From CAYGTS01 sp964352905 (lineage in GTDB: Bacteria > Pseudomonadota > Gammaproteobacteria > JAHCLG01): a DNA stretch of 13,038 bases. A program made the translations under genes and the position numbers. Positions 5,963-13,038 of the stretch are shown in pieces; within the stretch, counting starts at the first letter, position 1; every line of letters begins with the position of its first letter. The stretch covers positions 1 through 13,038 of the forward strand of contig CAYGTS010000071.1 of NCBI GenBank assembly GCA_964352905.1. Direction: 5' to 3'. The notes beneath the pieces were generated by a model that worked only from the letters and a program-made list of their open reading frames with translations, made no database searches and was not told the origin of the DNA.

Positions 5963-6116
5963 TATTGATAGTAATAAAGTATTGTAACTTAAATCAGATG
6001 TGACAACGCTTCTTCAATATTGGGGGCTGTCACCTCTAATTTTGATTTGAGGAACTACAATTTAAATATCTAGCGATCAATTTTTTTTAATTAGAAGTTA
6101 CTATATTACCCATCTA
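5963..6116. other. Short intergenic stretch with a possible minus-strand gene tail
   Basis: A minus-strand frame around 6055-5992 (reading LEVTAPNIEEALSHLI to a stop) looks weakly coding and could be the last residues of a lost gene. Nothing else is recognisable. Confidence 0.15.
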
Positions 6117-6426
6117 TACCCAAAACGATTAGAAATTAGGTCACAGGGATCGTCATCATTGCGGGTTGATGTATCCCACGAAATTTTATGCAATTAACTG
6201 CAGAATAATCATGAAGTTTCGTCATTGCGAGGAGCGTAGCGACGTGGTTGATCCAGGGGCGAGTGGCATTGAATGAGATGTTAACGGTAATGTGAGTTAA
6301 TGCCGTGGTTCGATTAGCAAGTTTTTTTAAATTTGCAAGATCGCAGATCCTCTCCCTGGATTGCCACGCGCGTAGCAACCGCAATGACGGAAGAAGAAAG
6401 AACCTACTTTCTAATCGCTTTGGGTA
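6117..6426. mobile_element. 310-bp inverted-repeat element with TA flanks
   Basis: Outer ends are a near-perfect inverted repeat: TACCCAAAACGATTAGAAAT on the left and, read inward from the right, TACCCAAAGCGATTAGAAAG. Both sides are flanked by TA, the target duplication of IS630/Tc1-mariner-type elements. A second inverted pair lies inside: 6220-6258 (CGTCATTGCGAGGAGCGTAG) and 6354-6389 (reverse complement CGTCATTGCGGTTGCTACGC), both running to CCAGGG. The CGTCATTGCG core resembles repeats I associate with several intracellular bacteria. There is no coding frame of note; the minus-strand open frame across it is a by-product. It differs completely from the GTAACT family. Confidence 0.7.
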
Positions 6427-6693
6427 TAACTAATCGGAAAAAACTGGAACAGAGTTGTTGTTAGTCCTGATGAGTCCTGAGTTTGAAAAAATTATTCGCA
6501 AGAATTTACCAATAACTCAATGGATACAAGTTAATTTAGGGTTTTCAATGCCGAAAAATATATCCTCCATTTCAGATTTAAGTTTTTTTGTCATACTGGT
6601 TCAAGTTCAAGGCAAGAATTAACTGCTACGACTATTTCTCCTGAAAAAAAAGTTACAAGTTTCAGAAAAAAAATAGAGGTTATCAATTTACAG
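6427..6693 (+). other. Intergenic stretch with a possible 50-codon relic
   Basis: An open frame from ATG 6470 to TAA 6622 reads MSPEFEKIIRKNLPITQWIQ and continues plausibly, but it has no ribosome binding site. A second frame, continuous with the downstream transporter, is open from 6535 and reads RQELTATTISPEKKVTSFRK. These may be pieces of one decayed gene. I recognise no family. Confidence 0.2.
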
Positions 6694-7917
6694 ATGAATA
6701 TTTGGAAGAATTCTCAATTTACCCGATACTTTGCTTCTTTTAGCTTTAGCAGCTTTGGAGATTGGTTCGATATATTTGCTCTACAAGTTATATTTGTTCA
6801 TGAATGGAATGCTTCACCTATATTATTGGGAATATTGCTTCTATTTTACTTTTTACCTTCAGTCATATTGGGACCAATGACAGGAACGATGGCCGATCGA
6901 GTAAGTCAGCGTAATTTGATGTTATATACAGATATTTTATCAGGAATATTTACTGCAGGCTTATTTTTTAGTGGGAGTAGTACACAAGCATTAGTCCTTT
7001 TATTCCTTAGATCTTGTACGATAAGTTTTAATATCCCTGCGCAACAGGCTTATGTTAAGCATGTAGTTAGTGATGAACATTTGTTAAAAGCAACAAGCTA
7101 TATTACGATTATGTTTCAAATGTGCAAGGTTTTAGGCCCAATGGTGGGGGCTGCAGTGCTTATTCATGCACCTGCAAGATGGTGTTTAGCAATTAATACA
7201 ATTAGTTTTTTGATTTCGGCAGTGATTTTGTTTGGTTTGCCAAGAGGCGAGATTGAAAAAACTGAGATTAAAAATAATCACTGGGTGAAAGATATGGTAT
7301 CTGGAGCACAATATATTTGGGATACTCGTGTTCTTCGAATGACTATTATTCTTGTATCCGTATGGTTTTTTTGCAGCTTAGTAAGGCAAGCACAACTGGC
7401 ACTTTTTCTAGCGCATTTGTTACCTGAGCAAGAGAATGCTTTAGGGATATTTATGGGTCTAGATGGTCTTGGTGCGGTTACGACAAGCGTAATATTGAGT
7501 CGCAAAACACACGTTCAAAAGCATGGGTTTTATTTTTTTTGTGGATTCTTATTATTAAGTATAGGCATACTGGGAGTCGCACTTTATCAGAGCAATTGGC
7601 CCCAGTATTTTTTATATTTTTCAGCAATTATAATAGGATCTGGAACGGGTATTTTATTAGTAATTTATAGTTATATTGTTAAAAAAGAAACACCAATGAA
7701 TAAAATTGGATGTGTTTCTGGTATAACAGGGGCCTTACAAAATCTTGCATTAACAATGGGCACATTTTCAAGTGGATTTTTAATCCTAGGATTTGGTATT
7801 CGTAAGGTTTACTGTGGGTTAGCGATTGTCATGCTAATTTTAGGAATTTGTTCAGTCACTTTCTTTCGTCAAAAAAAAATTAAAGATAATCCTAAGTATT
7901 TTAAAAAAAATATATAA
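6694..7917 (+). CDS. Major facilitator superfamily exporter (EntS/MFS_3-like)
   Basis: A 407-aa inner-membrane protein with about 12 hydrophobic segments, the usual MFS size. The N-terminus (TRYFASFSFSSFGDWFDIFA) and the loop between segments 2 and 3 (GPMTGTMADRVSQRN, residues 60-74, MFS motif A) match the MFS_3 subgroup, which includes the enterobactin exporter EntS and many drug exporters. Transport would be driven by proton motive force. The substrate cannot be told from sequence; no siderophore or resistance gene is adjacent. The start is the least certain part: GAGG at 6676-6679 is 14 bases before the ATG, and the frame is open well upstream. The C-terminus ends just after a run of eight A (7903-7910); a one-base change there would extend the protein through coding-like sequence to 8014, so the present stop may be secondary. 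Confidence 0.8.
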   Translation: MNIWKNSQFTRYFASFSFSSFGDWFDIFALQVIFVHEWNASPILLGILLLFYFLPSVILGPMTGTMADRVSQRNLMLYTDILSGIFTAGLFFSGSSTQALVLLFLRSCTISFNIPAQQAYVKHVVSDEHLLKATSYITIMFQMCKVLGPMVGAAVLIHAPARWCLAINTISFLISAVILFGLPRGEIEKTEIKNNHWVKDMVSGAQYIWDTRVLRMTIILVSVWFFCSLVRQAQLALFLAHLLPEQENALGIFMGLDGLGAVTTSVILSRKTHVQKHGFYFFCGFLLLSIGILGVALYQSNWPQYFLYFSAIIIGSGTGILLVIYSYIVKKETPMNKIGCVSGITGALQNLALTMGTFSSGFLILGFGIRKVYCGLAIVMLILGICSVTFFRQKKIKDNPKYFKKNI

Positions 7918-8180
7918 AGAAAAATTAGAAAGTTCAGAGCAACGCAGAAAATTACGCGATTTTCGAAATCAAATAACAAGCCTTTTACAGCTTGCAGAAT
8001 TTGAAGTTAATTAAAACAATGAGACAAGATCCTATTTGGATCGAAAATTATAAAAATTTTATTGTCTCTATGGTTTTTGACAAAAATGATGTTAGCTTTG
8101 ATAAATTTTATCAAAAGTTACAGCTGCTAACTAATAGGATTATAGCTCATCCAATTTTTTTTAACTTTGAAAAAAGTTAA
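7913..8180 (+). pseudogene. Coding-like relics after the MFS gene
   Basis: Two frames look protein-like. One (7913-8014) reads KEKLESSEQRRKLRDFRNQI then TSLLQLAEFEVN. The next (from ATG 8019 to 8180) reads MRQDPIWIENYKNFIVSMVF, then a helical basic segment to a stop. Neither has a ribosome binding site. They may be parts of one small gene split by a frameshift, or the first may be a lost extension of the transporter. Confidence 0.25.
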
Positions 8181-8472
8181 AATTTTCTAATTAGTTTTTT
8201 ATAGGTTGTATCCAGAAAACCTTATTTGCGAAAATTAAAAAGCATTCAATAAAACTTCTTGAAAAATAATTATTGCTATGAATTAATTCTCTTATTACTT
8301 TTATGCAGTGATTTCACGCTTAACACAATATCTTTAAATAACACTTCAAGAAGAATAATAAATATTGGTTACCTTCAGAACGTCACTAACTCAGTTCCGC
8401 TCGTTACGCTAACGAGGTATAATCAGGCACTTATAAAAACTAGGGTGTATCACTGTTAGCAGGCATTCTAAA
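8181..8472. other. No supported gene
   Basis: A weak frame from TTG 8259 to 8459 begins with a hydrophobic run but has no ribosome binding site and poor codon pattern; I do not call it. A perfect small hairpin, CTCGTTACGCTAACGAG (8400-8416), is present without a T-run and so is not an obvious terminator. Confidence 0.4.
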
Positions 8473-8666
8473 GATTTTAGGTAACTGCTCACTCCGTAGC
8501 GGGGAACGTCCATCTTTGGGCTAAAAACGGCGAAAATCTTTTATCGAAATGCTCATTTATAACGCATAAACTGCGCTTTCTCAAAAATATTTTCGCCATT
8601 TTTATCGCCAAATCTGAACGTTCTTGGTAAACAGCAAGCTAAAGGGGCGAGCAGTTACGATTTTAG
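8473..8666 (+). mobile_element. 178-bp MITE-like element, copy B, with its 8-bp duplication
   Basis: The element proper is 8481-8658, from GTAACTGCTC to GAGCAGTTAC. It is flanked by an exact duplication, GATTTTAG (8473-8480 and 8659-8666). Compared with the copy at 2531 it has the same length and differs at about three single bases (ggggAacg for ggggGacg-type change near the left end, aaCgcat for aaTgcat in the centre, aaacaGcaag for aaacaAcaag near the right). Such similarity with unrelated flanks shows recent movement as a discrete unit. Confidence 0.93.
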
Positions 8667-8805
8667 TTTGATATTGTCATCTAACCTATTCATTTCTAGC
8701 TATCGCATATAGCAAAAATCTCAATCAGGTTATGGCATTTTATTGTAATGATTGTATCAACTCCGTTATTTCCTTAATATCTGAGTTGAATCTTGGAGAA
8801 ATACT

Positions 8806-8910
8806 ATGATAACGATAAAGCCTGCTTCTAAGCAGGTACAGCAATTGGCTTTAAACGCTGTTGATTTTCATTGCCATGGCGTAGGAAGTTTTGATTTTAC
8901 AAGTTGTTAG
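8806..8910 (+). pseudogene. N-terminal stump of a metal-dependent hydrolase
   Basis: An open frame of 34 codons with a good GGAGA site seven bases upstream begins MITIKPASKQVQQLALN and reaches VDFHCHGVGSFDFT, then stops. DxHxHG near the N-terminus is the first metal-binding strand of amidohydrolase-type TIM barrels, so this is most likely the truncated start of such an enzyme. No continuation is visible in any frame before the heme oxygenase. Its intact form might have worked with the U32-like protein at 3177, but that is speculation. Confidence 0.5.
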
Positions 8911-9032
8911 ATCAATTGTTATTTTTAGCTTAAACTAAACATGGAGAGTAAAGTGAAACATTGAGGAAGCTAAGTTTTAGGAGGCACCCTCAGAAGAACG
9001 TTGATTTGGCTTAGCTATTAAGGAGTAAATTG

Positions 9033-9634
9033 ATGAGGAAACCAGCAATGGACGTGCACCAACGATTAAAAGAGAAACACAGCTTTATCATCAACAGATT
9101 GAGCACGCGCGCATATTGAATCAATTGATCAATGCGTCCATTAACTTAGCAGATTATCATCTATTGTTGAAGCAATTTCATGCTTATATCCTGCCTTGTG
9201 AAAGCAGTATTCTTAATTCGTCTTGGCCATCATTGTTGGATGGTCGAGAAAAAACGAGCCGATTGATAAGCGACCTTTTAGATTTCGGGATCACTGATAA
9301 TAAGCAATGTCAAGTGCTGCCACCCCTTATGCTGCCACCCCTTATCACCAGAGAGCAAATCATAGGCTATTTATATGTGATAGAAGGAGCAACTTTAGGC
9401 GGGCAGGTTATTGCAGGGATATTGCAAGATCGATTTGGACTTAGTGCTCAATATGGCGCTCGATACTTCAATAGTTATGGCTCGGACACCATGAAAATGT
9501 GGGGTGATTTTTGTGACCTTTTAAATCGAGTAAATGCGTTGCAAGAGCAGCAAGTATTGGTTTCAGCGTCCATGACCTACACGACGTTGATTGATTGGAT
9601 GAATCAGGAATGGATGATTTCAAATGACAATTAA
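9033..9634 (+). pseudogene. bphO: Heme oxygenase BphO with a one-base frameshift
   Basis: Heme oxygenase opens heme to biliverdin, the chromophore of bacterial phytochromes. ATG at 9033 has AAGGAG (9020-9025) seven bases upstream and gives MRKPAMDVHQRLK, but that frame then stops. Adding one A to the AAAA run at 9068-9071 continues as RETQLYHQQIEH, whose histidine matches the proximal heme ligand, and on to the main frame, making about 200 aa, the normal size. The family core is clear: GYLYVIEGATLGGQVI, then SYGSDTMKMWGDF. Without the correction the only starts in the main frame are internal (TTG 9116), which would lose the heme-ligand helix. The last 11 bases overlap the phytochrome start, so the two are translationally linked. 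The loss could be a true mutation, an assembly error or slippage. Confidence 0.8.
9316..9345 (+). repeat. Perfect 15-bp tandem duplication in bphO
   Basis: GCTGCCACCCCTTAT occurs twice in a row (9316-9330, 9331-9345). It is in frame and gives LPPLMLPPLI just before the conserved GYLYVIEGA helix, probably in a surface loop. Confidence 0.95.
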
Positions 9635-11651
9635 AAAGTACGAAAAAAACACAAATATAGCGCTTTGTAATAGCATGGAGCTTGGTGACTTGAGTCAAAT
9701 ACAGCCGTATGGTGTTTGGTTGGAGTTAGATTTAAAAATGCGGATTATTCAATACAGTAAAAATGCGCCTACTTTTTTAGAAACACCCCTCGCAGATTTA
9801 TTAGACCACGATATTTTACATTTTTTAAAACCAGAGCGCTCAGAAGATGATATTGCCCTCTGGTTGACGACTCCATGCTCCCAATATAAACCCGCTATTT
9901 GGTCAACGCCGCAAAGTCAAATTCCAATTTTATTTTTTATTCGCCAGGAACAGGAGATTATTAGTCTAGAAATCGAACGAAATAGTGACCCGAATGTTCA
10001 ATACAGTCCATATTCTTTTTTCAATGAGTCTGTAATGGCCACCATGAAAGAGGCACTACATTGCAAAACCATTGATGATTTGGCAAAAATCTTCTGTAAA
10101 AAAATTAAAACGATAACTGATTACCATCGCGTCATCATCTATCAATTTGATAGCCTTGATAATACAGGAATCGTAATTGGTGAAGCTTTTGATGAAGAGA
10201 TGCCCTCTTATATTGGGTTGCGCTTCCCAGCTACAGATATTCCTGCTTCGGTTAGAGAAATGTATACAAGACTTTTTTTTCGATACATTCCCTCTATATT
10301 AGAAAAACCAGTTAAAATCGTCTCGATAGGAAGTCAAGAAAAACATCAGGTTATCCAGTTAAACAATAGCAACTTACGCATGGTAGCACCAGTTCATGTT
10401 AAGTATATGAGTAATATGGGAATTTGCTCTGCATTCTCTGTTGCTATCTTGCAAGAAGATAAATTATGGGGCTTAATTGCCTGTCATCATCGCAATCCTA
10501 AATACCTTTCCCAAAGTCATCGCCAACTGCTTGTTTTTTTTGCTAACGTATTTGCAACTCAGGCATTCGTTATTGAAGCTATTCAGAATTTTCATGAAGA
10601 ACAGAAAGTTGGTGCAACATACACTGAACTCATGAACATATTTAGGCGCAGCAAATCACTTTCAGATGCTTTGGCAGAATATAATAACGAATTGATGCAA
10701 TTGGTATCGTCCACAGGGATATCGGTTTATTTGCAAAATAAATTATTAAATTACGGTGAAACGCCCGATGATAAAGCGATTATTGAGTTAATTTCCTGGC
10801 TAGATAAAAAAGATTTTCTCACCAGCTACTATACAGATTCGCTTCCTTTGGAGTATGAGGTTGCTTCTGGCTTTAAAAATACAGCTTGTGGGGTTCTTGC
10901 TATTAAAATCACCCAGTTAGAAAATCATTATTTATTGTTTTATAAACCCGAGTTCATCAATATGATAGCTTGGGCGGGAGATCCTGGCCAACCTATTGAA
11001 GGTGATGGAAAACTCTATTCTCCAAGGGACTCTTTTGAACGATTTTTAGAAAAAGTTGAAAACAACTCATCACCTTGGACCCATCATGACATTAAATCAG
11101 CAGCATTGATTCAATCGCTGGTTGCTACCAGACAATTACAAGATATCTTACAAAATCAAGCTATGTATGATCCACTGACCCAGTTATTAAATAGACTTTA
11201 TCTGGAGCAGACATTAAGTCTAGAAATAAAACGAGCCCTACGGGGATCGTATTCCTTAATTCTTCTGTTGGCGGACTTAGATCATTTTAAAAAAATTAAC
11301 GACAATTTCGGTCATCAAGCCGGCGATGCTCTGCTGCAATCCTTTGCTCAGTTAATAAAAACTGAATTTCGTGTTTATGATTACAAATATCGTTATGGTG
11401 GCGAAGAGTTTCTAATTTTATTACCTAACACTACTATGGAAACGGCGCGAATCAAAGCAAATGAATTTCTTGTAAAAGTAAAAAAAATGCAGGTACAGTT
11501 TAATGGCAGTGTACTTCCTTCGATGACTATTTCTATAGGTATTTCAAGTTTTCCTGAGCATGGAAATGACGCTAGAACATTAATTGCTGCCGCTGATGCT
11601 GCTTTATATCAGGCAAAAGCGCAAGGACGAGATCGAGTGGTGGTAGCCTAA
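9624..11651 (+). CDS. bphP: Bacteriophytochrome with GGDEF diguanylate cyclase output
   Basis: A 675-aa cytoplasmic red/far-red light sensor predicted to make cyclic di-GMP. Order: PAS (about 20-120), GAF (140-315), PHY (330-500), GGDEF (510-675). Cys15 stands at the usual place for the biliverdin thioether, shortly before IQPYGV (26-31). The GAF domain has PATDIP (202-207), a variant of PASDIP, with the key aspartate 205, and the chromophore histidines at 258 (APVHVKYMSNMG) and 288-289 (GLIACHH). The PHY tongue shows PRDSF (467-471). The cyclase domain has DPLTQLLNR, an intact GGEEF active site (592-596) and a product-inhibition site RVYD (583-586) five residues ahead of the RYGGEEF block. 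All catalytic features are present, and there is no histidine kinase or EAL domain. It overlaps the heme oxygenase gene by 11 bases, the standard chromophore-apoprotein pairing. No promoter of its own is apparent. Confidence 0.95.
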   Translation: MTIKKYEKNTNIALCNSMELGDLSQIQPYGVWLELDLKMRIIQYSKNAPTFLETPLADLLDHDILHFLKPERSEDDIALWLTTPCSQYKPAIWSTPQSQIPILFFIRQEQEIISLEIERNSDPNVQYSPYSFFNESVMATMKEALHCKTIDDLAKIFCKKIKTITDYHRVIIYQFDSLDNTGIVIGEAFDEEMPSYIGLRFPATDIPASVREMYTRLFFRYIPSILEKPVKIVSIGSQEKHQVIQLNNSNLRMVAPVHVKYMSNMGICSAFSVAILQEDKLWGLIACHHRNPKYLSQSHRQLLVFFANVFATQAFVIEAIQNFHEEQKVGATYTELMNIFRRSKSLSDALAEYNNELMQLVSSTGISVYLQNKLLNYGETPDDKAIIELISWLDKKDFLTSYYTDSLPLEYEVASGFKNTACGVLAIKITQLENHYLLFYKPEFINMIAWAGDPGQPIEGDGKLYSPRDSFERFLEKVENNSSPWTHHDIKSAALIQSLVATRQLQDILQNQAMYDPLTQLLNRLYLEQTLSLEIKRALRGSYSLILLLADLDHFKKINDNFGHQAGDALLQSFAQLIKTEFRVYDYKYRYGGEEFLILLPNTTMETARIKANEFLVKVKKMQVQFNGSVLPSMTISIGISSFPEHGNDARTLIAAADAALYQAKAQGRDRVVVA

Positions 11652-11683
11652 AATTAAACTTGGAATTTTTCTCTCTTATTTAG

Positions 11684-11872
11684 GGTGTCCGTCTCATTCA
11701 TATTGCATCATCAATTCAGGCATCCAATATCATTGCCTCGGTCGCTCAGGAGAATAGTGCTTTGATTGACCGGTTTTTACCAGAAAAACTGGATCAGGAG
11801 TGTGATGAGGTTGAAGGCTTGAGTGACAGGCCCGACGCATTAATTTACAGCCACGTATGTCTACTGACATAA
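11684..11872 (+). pseudogene. Coding-like relic, unknown family
   Basis: A 62-codon frame without a start reads VRLIHIASSIQASNIIASVA, then QENSALIDRFLPEKLDQECD and a stop at 11870-11872. Codon pattern and composition look genuine, and its GC content is higher than the neighbouring sequence. It probably is the end of a gene whose body was lost. I do not recognise the family. Confidence 0.35.
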
Positions 11873-11893
11873 ATTAATAATACTACTTTTGAG

Positions 11894-11950
11894 GTAACTA
11901 CTTACTCCGTAGTGGTGAACGTCCTGATCCCCGCTTTCGCTGGGAGGGGC
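11894..11950 (+). mobile_element. Left-end fragment of a GTAACT element
   Basis: GTAACTACTTACTCCGTAGT followed by gaacgtcctgatccccgc matches the left half of the short-form elements at 4019 and 5164. The similarity fades after about 11945 and no right end is found before the next gene. The copy is truncated or recombined, so its right limit is approximate. Confidence 0.6.
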
Positions 11951-12124
11951 CTTACGCCGTTGGGGAAACGGCGGCTGATTTGTCAGATTTCTTAGTACGT
12001 TAATGGGACAGCCGTGTTGACGGCGATGCTTATATTAGTATTAAATAAGCTCATAAGTTGATACAGCGGGAATTACTGGTAAAAAATTGACACAGATTTA
12101 TTCTGTAGAGGAGTTTCGCTCTAT
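11951..12124. other. Leader region of the VIT gene with small hairpins
   Basis: Two GC-rich hairpins occur: CGCCGTT/AACGGCG (around 11954-11972) and GCCGT/ACGGC (around 12011-12024). A TTGACA lies at 12087-12092, but no good -10 follows at the right distance. A frame through 11970-12085 has protein-like words broken by stops and may be old coding debris. No metal-sensing riboswitch is recognisable. Confidence 0.25.
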
Positions 12125-12814
12125 ATGCAACATAAAGAATATCATCGAATAGAACGAATTGGTTGGTTACGTGCTGCAGTATTGGGTGCAAATGACGGTA
12201 TTATCTCAACTGCGAGTTTGTTGATTGGGGTTGCTGCTGCTCATACACCCTATAATGGAATATTTGTAGCAGGGATTGCCGGATTAATTGCTGGTGCCAT
12301 GTCTATGGCGGCAGGTGAATATATATCAGTAAGTTCTCAAGCAGATACTGAAAAATCTGCCTTAAAACGTGAAAAGGAAGAGCTGCAAGAAAATTTACCC
12401 AGTGAAATAGAAGAATTAACCACTATCTATATTAATCGTGGATTGCAGCGTGATTTTGCTGAAGAAGTTGTAAAGCAATTGATGGCTAAGGATGCATTAG
12501 GCACACATGCTCGCGACGAACTTGGAGTTACTGAAGTAACAAAGGCGCGCCCACTGCAGGCAGCAATGTTTTCTGCCTGCAGTTTTACTCTTGGATCATT
12601 ATTACCTTTATTAATCTTTTTTATTGTTCCTAGAATCTACCTTATTCCTTCAGTATCAATAATGGCAGTTCTATTTTTAGCATTACTTGGAGCTGTGGCT
12701 GCAAGGGTTGGTGGAGCTCGAATATTAATAGGTTCATTGCGTGTTGTGATCTGGGGAACAATAGCGATGTTTGTAAGCGCAGGTATCGGCTCGCTGTTAG
12801 GCGTAGCATTATAA
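12125..12814 (+). CDS. VIT/CCC1-family metal transporter
   Basis: A 229-aa inner-membrane protein of the vacuolar iron transporter family, which moves Fe(II) or Mn(II) out of the cytoplasm. Segment 1 has the family signature LGANDGIISTASLLIG (20-35), and segment 2 has AGAMSMAAGEYISVSSQADTE (56-76), including the conserved methionines and glutamate of the transport path. Between segments 2 and 3 is a cytoplasmic helical region rich in glutamate (84-130), the place of the metal-binding domain in this family. Three hydrophobic segments follow, giving five in total as expected. AGAGGAG (12107-12113) lies 11 bases before the ATG and supports the start. The metal is not determined by the sequence. 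The gene stands alone; no Fur or MntR site was recognised. It is complete and appears functional. Confidence 0.9.
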   Translation: MQHKEYHRIERIGWLRAAVLGANDGIISTASLLIGVAAAHTPYNGIFVAGIAGLIAGAMSMAAGEYISVSSQADTEKSALKREKEELQENLPSEIEELTTIYINRGLQRDFAEEVVKQLMAKDALGTHARDELGVTEVTKARPLQAAMFSACSFTLGSLLPLLIFFIVPRIYLIPSVSIMAVLFLALLGAVAARVGGARILIGSLRVVIWGTIAMFVSAGIGSLLGVAL

Positions 12815-13003
12815 AATGCGATCACGACCCCAACATCATCTTATGGCATGAACAATCCCACCTGTTGTTCGCTCCAAAGTCCAATACAGCAGCAAGAGGC
12901 CCCAAACCTGACTGTTCTTGAATAATCAGACTTCACGGCGGGAATTGCTGCAATTAATACAATATTGGTATCTATTCAGCAAGTTTGAAGGTGAATTCAC
13001 CGA
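12815..13003. other. No supported gene
   Basis: No gene is supported. On the minus strand, pieces such as IAAIPAVKSDYSRTVRFG look protein-like but are short and broken, so they may be gene debris. A perfect 12-base palindrome, GGTGAATTCACC, lies at about 12990-13001, next to the element fragment that follows. Confidence 0.3.
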
Positions 13004-13038
13004 GAACGTTCAGATTTGGTGATAAAAACGGCGAAAAT
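13004..13038 (-). mobile_element. Inverted partial copy of the GTAACT element, cut by window edge
   Basis: Read on the minus strand, the last 35 bases match the ATTTTCGCCATTTTTATCGCC and aaatctgaacgttc part of the 178-bp element with two or three differences. Its expected GTAACT end is not present on the left; sequence diverges right after gaacgttc. The rest lies beyond the window. Confidence 0.5.

Noticed and set aside
8259..8459. 66-codon frame with a hydrophobic start
   Set aside because: TTG start without ribosome binding site, unconvincing composition, and no recognisable features beyond a short hydrophobic run.
2531..8658. Spaced repeats as a possible CRISPR array or composite transposon
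   Set aside because: The copies are kilobases apart, carry their own 8-bp duplications and move singly; there are no short regular spacers, and the segment between them lacks a transposase.
9468..9698. Minus-strand open frame over the bphO-bphP junction
   Set aside because: Antisense of two well-supported genes.
12087..12115. TTGACA as a promoter for the VIT gene
   Set aside because: No acceptable -10 hexamer 15-19 bases downstream.

Overview
The window looks like accessory chromosome of a low-GC gammaproteobacterium, most likely Legionella or a close relative. The main reasons are a CI-like XRE regulator beside a CsrA paralog (the regulatory pair typical of Legionella integrative conjugative elements), a bphO-bphP pair with a GGDEF output domain, AT-rich coding sequence, and an AT-rich orphan protein with effector-like features. 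No rRNA, tRNA, CRISPR array or conjugation machinery is visible. The species call is inference.

Layout. 1-441: decayed insertion-sequence tail ending in a GTAACT-type terminus. 540-1703: orphan 387-aa protein. 1715-1782: long palindrome between convergent genes. 1851-2327 (-): XRE regulator with its own terminator, promoter and a candidate operator. 2504-2926: CsrA paralog split by a 178-bp transposon-like element. 3177-3992: U32-peptidase-like TIM-barrel protein with a tail that looks foreign. 4256-5107 (-): secreted double-motif aspartic protease. 5373-5962: frameshifted unknown gene. 6117-6426: a second type of inverted-repeat element. 6694-7917: MFS exporter, followed by relics. 8481-8658: second intact copy of the 178-bp element. 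8806-8910: N-terminal stump of a metal-dependent hydrolase. 9033-9634: heme oxygenase with a one-base frameshift, overlapping 9624-11651, an intact bacteriophytochrome diguanylate cyclase. 12125-12814: VIT/CCC1-type metal transporter.

The main unexplained structure is a family of small non-coding inverted-repeat elements whose ends share GTAACTnCTCA. Two 178-bp copies differ at about three positions and each is flanked by a perfect 8-bp target duplication; one interrupts the CsrA paralog, and deleting it with one duplication restores a 78-aa CsrA. Shorter or partial relatives lie at 1715, 4019, 5164, 11894 and at the right edge, and the IS relic at the left edge ends in the same motif. Many genes here are broken at single bases or cut short, so the region reads as an accessory island that is decaying while a small mobile element spreads.

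Functionally, the best-supported unit is bphO-bphP: heme oxygenase would supply biliverdin to the phytochrome, which would turn a red/far-red light signal into cyclic di-GMP. The phytochrome is intact, but its chromophore enzyme as written is not.
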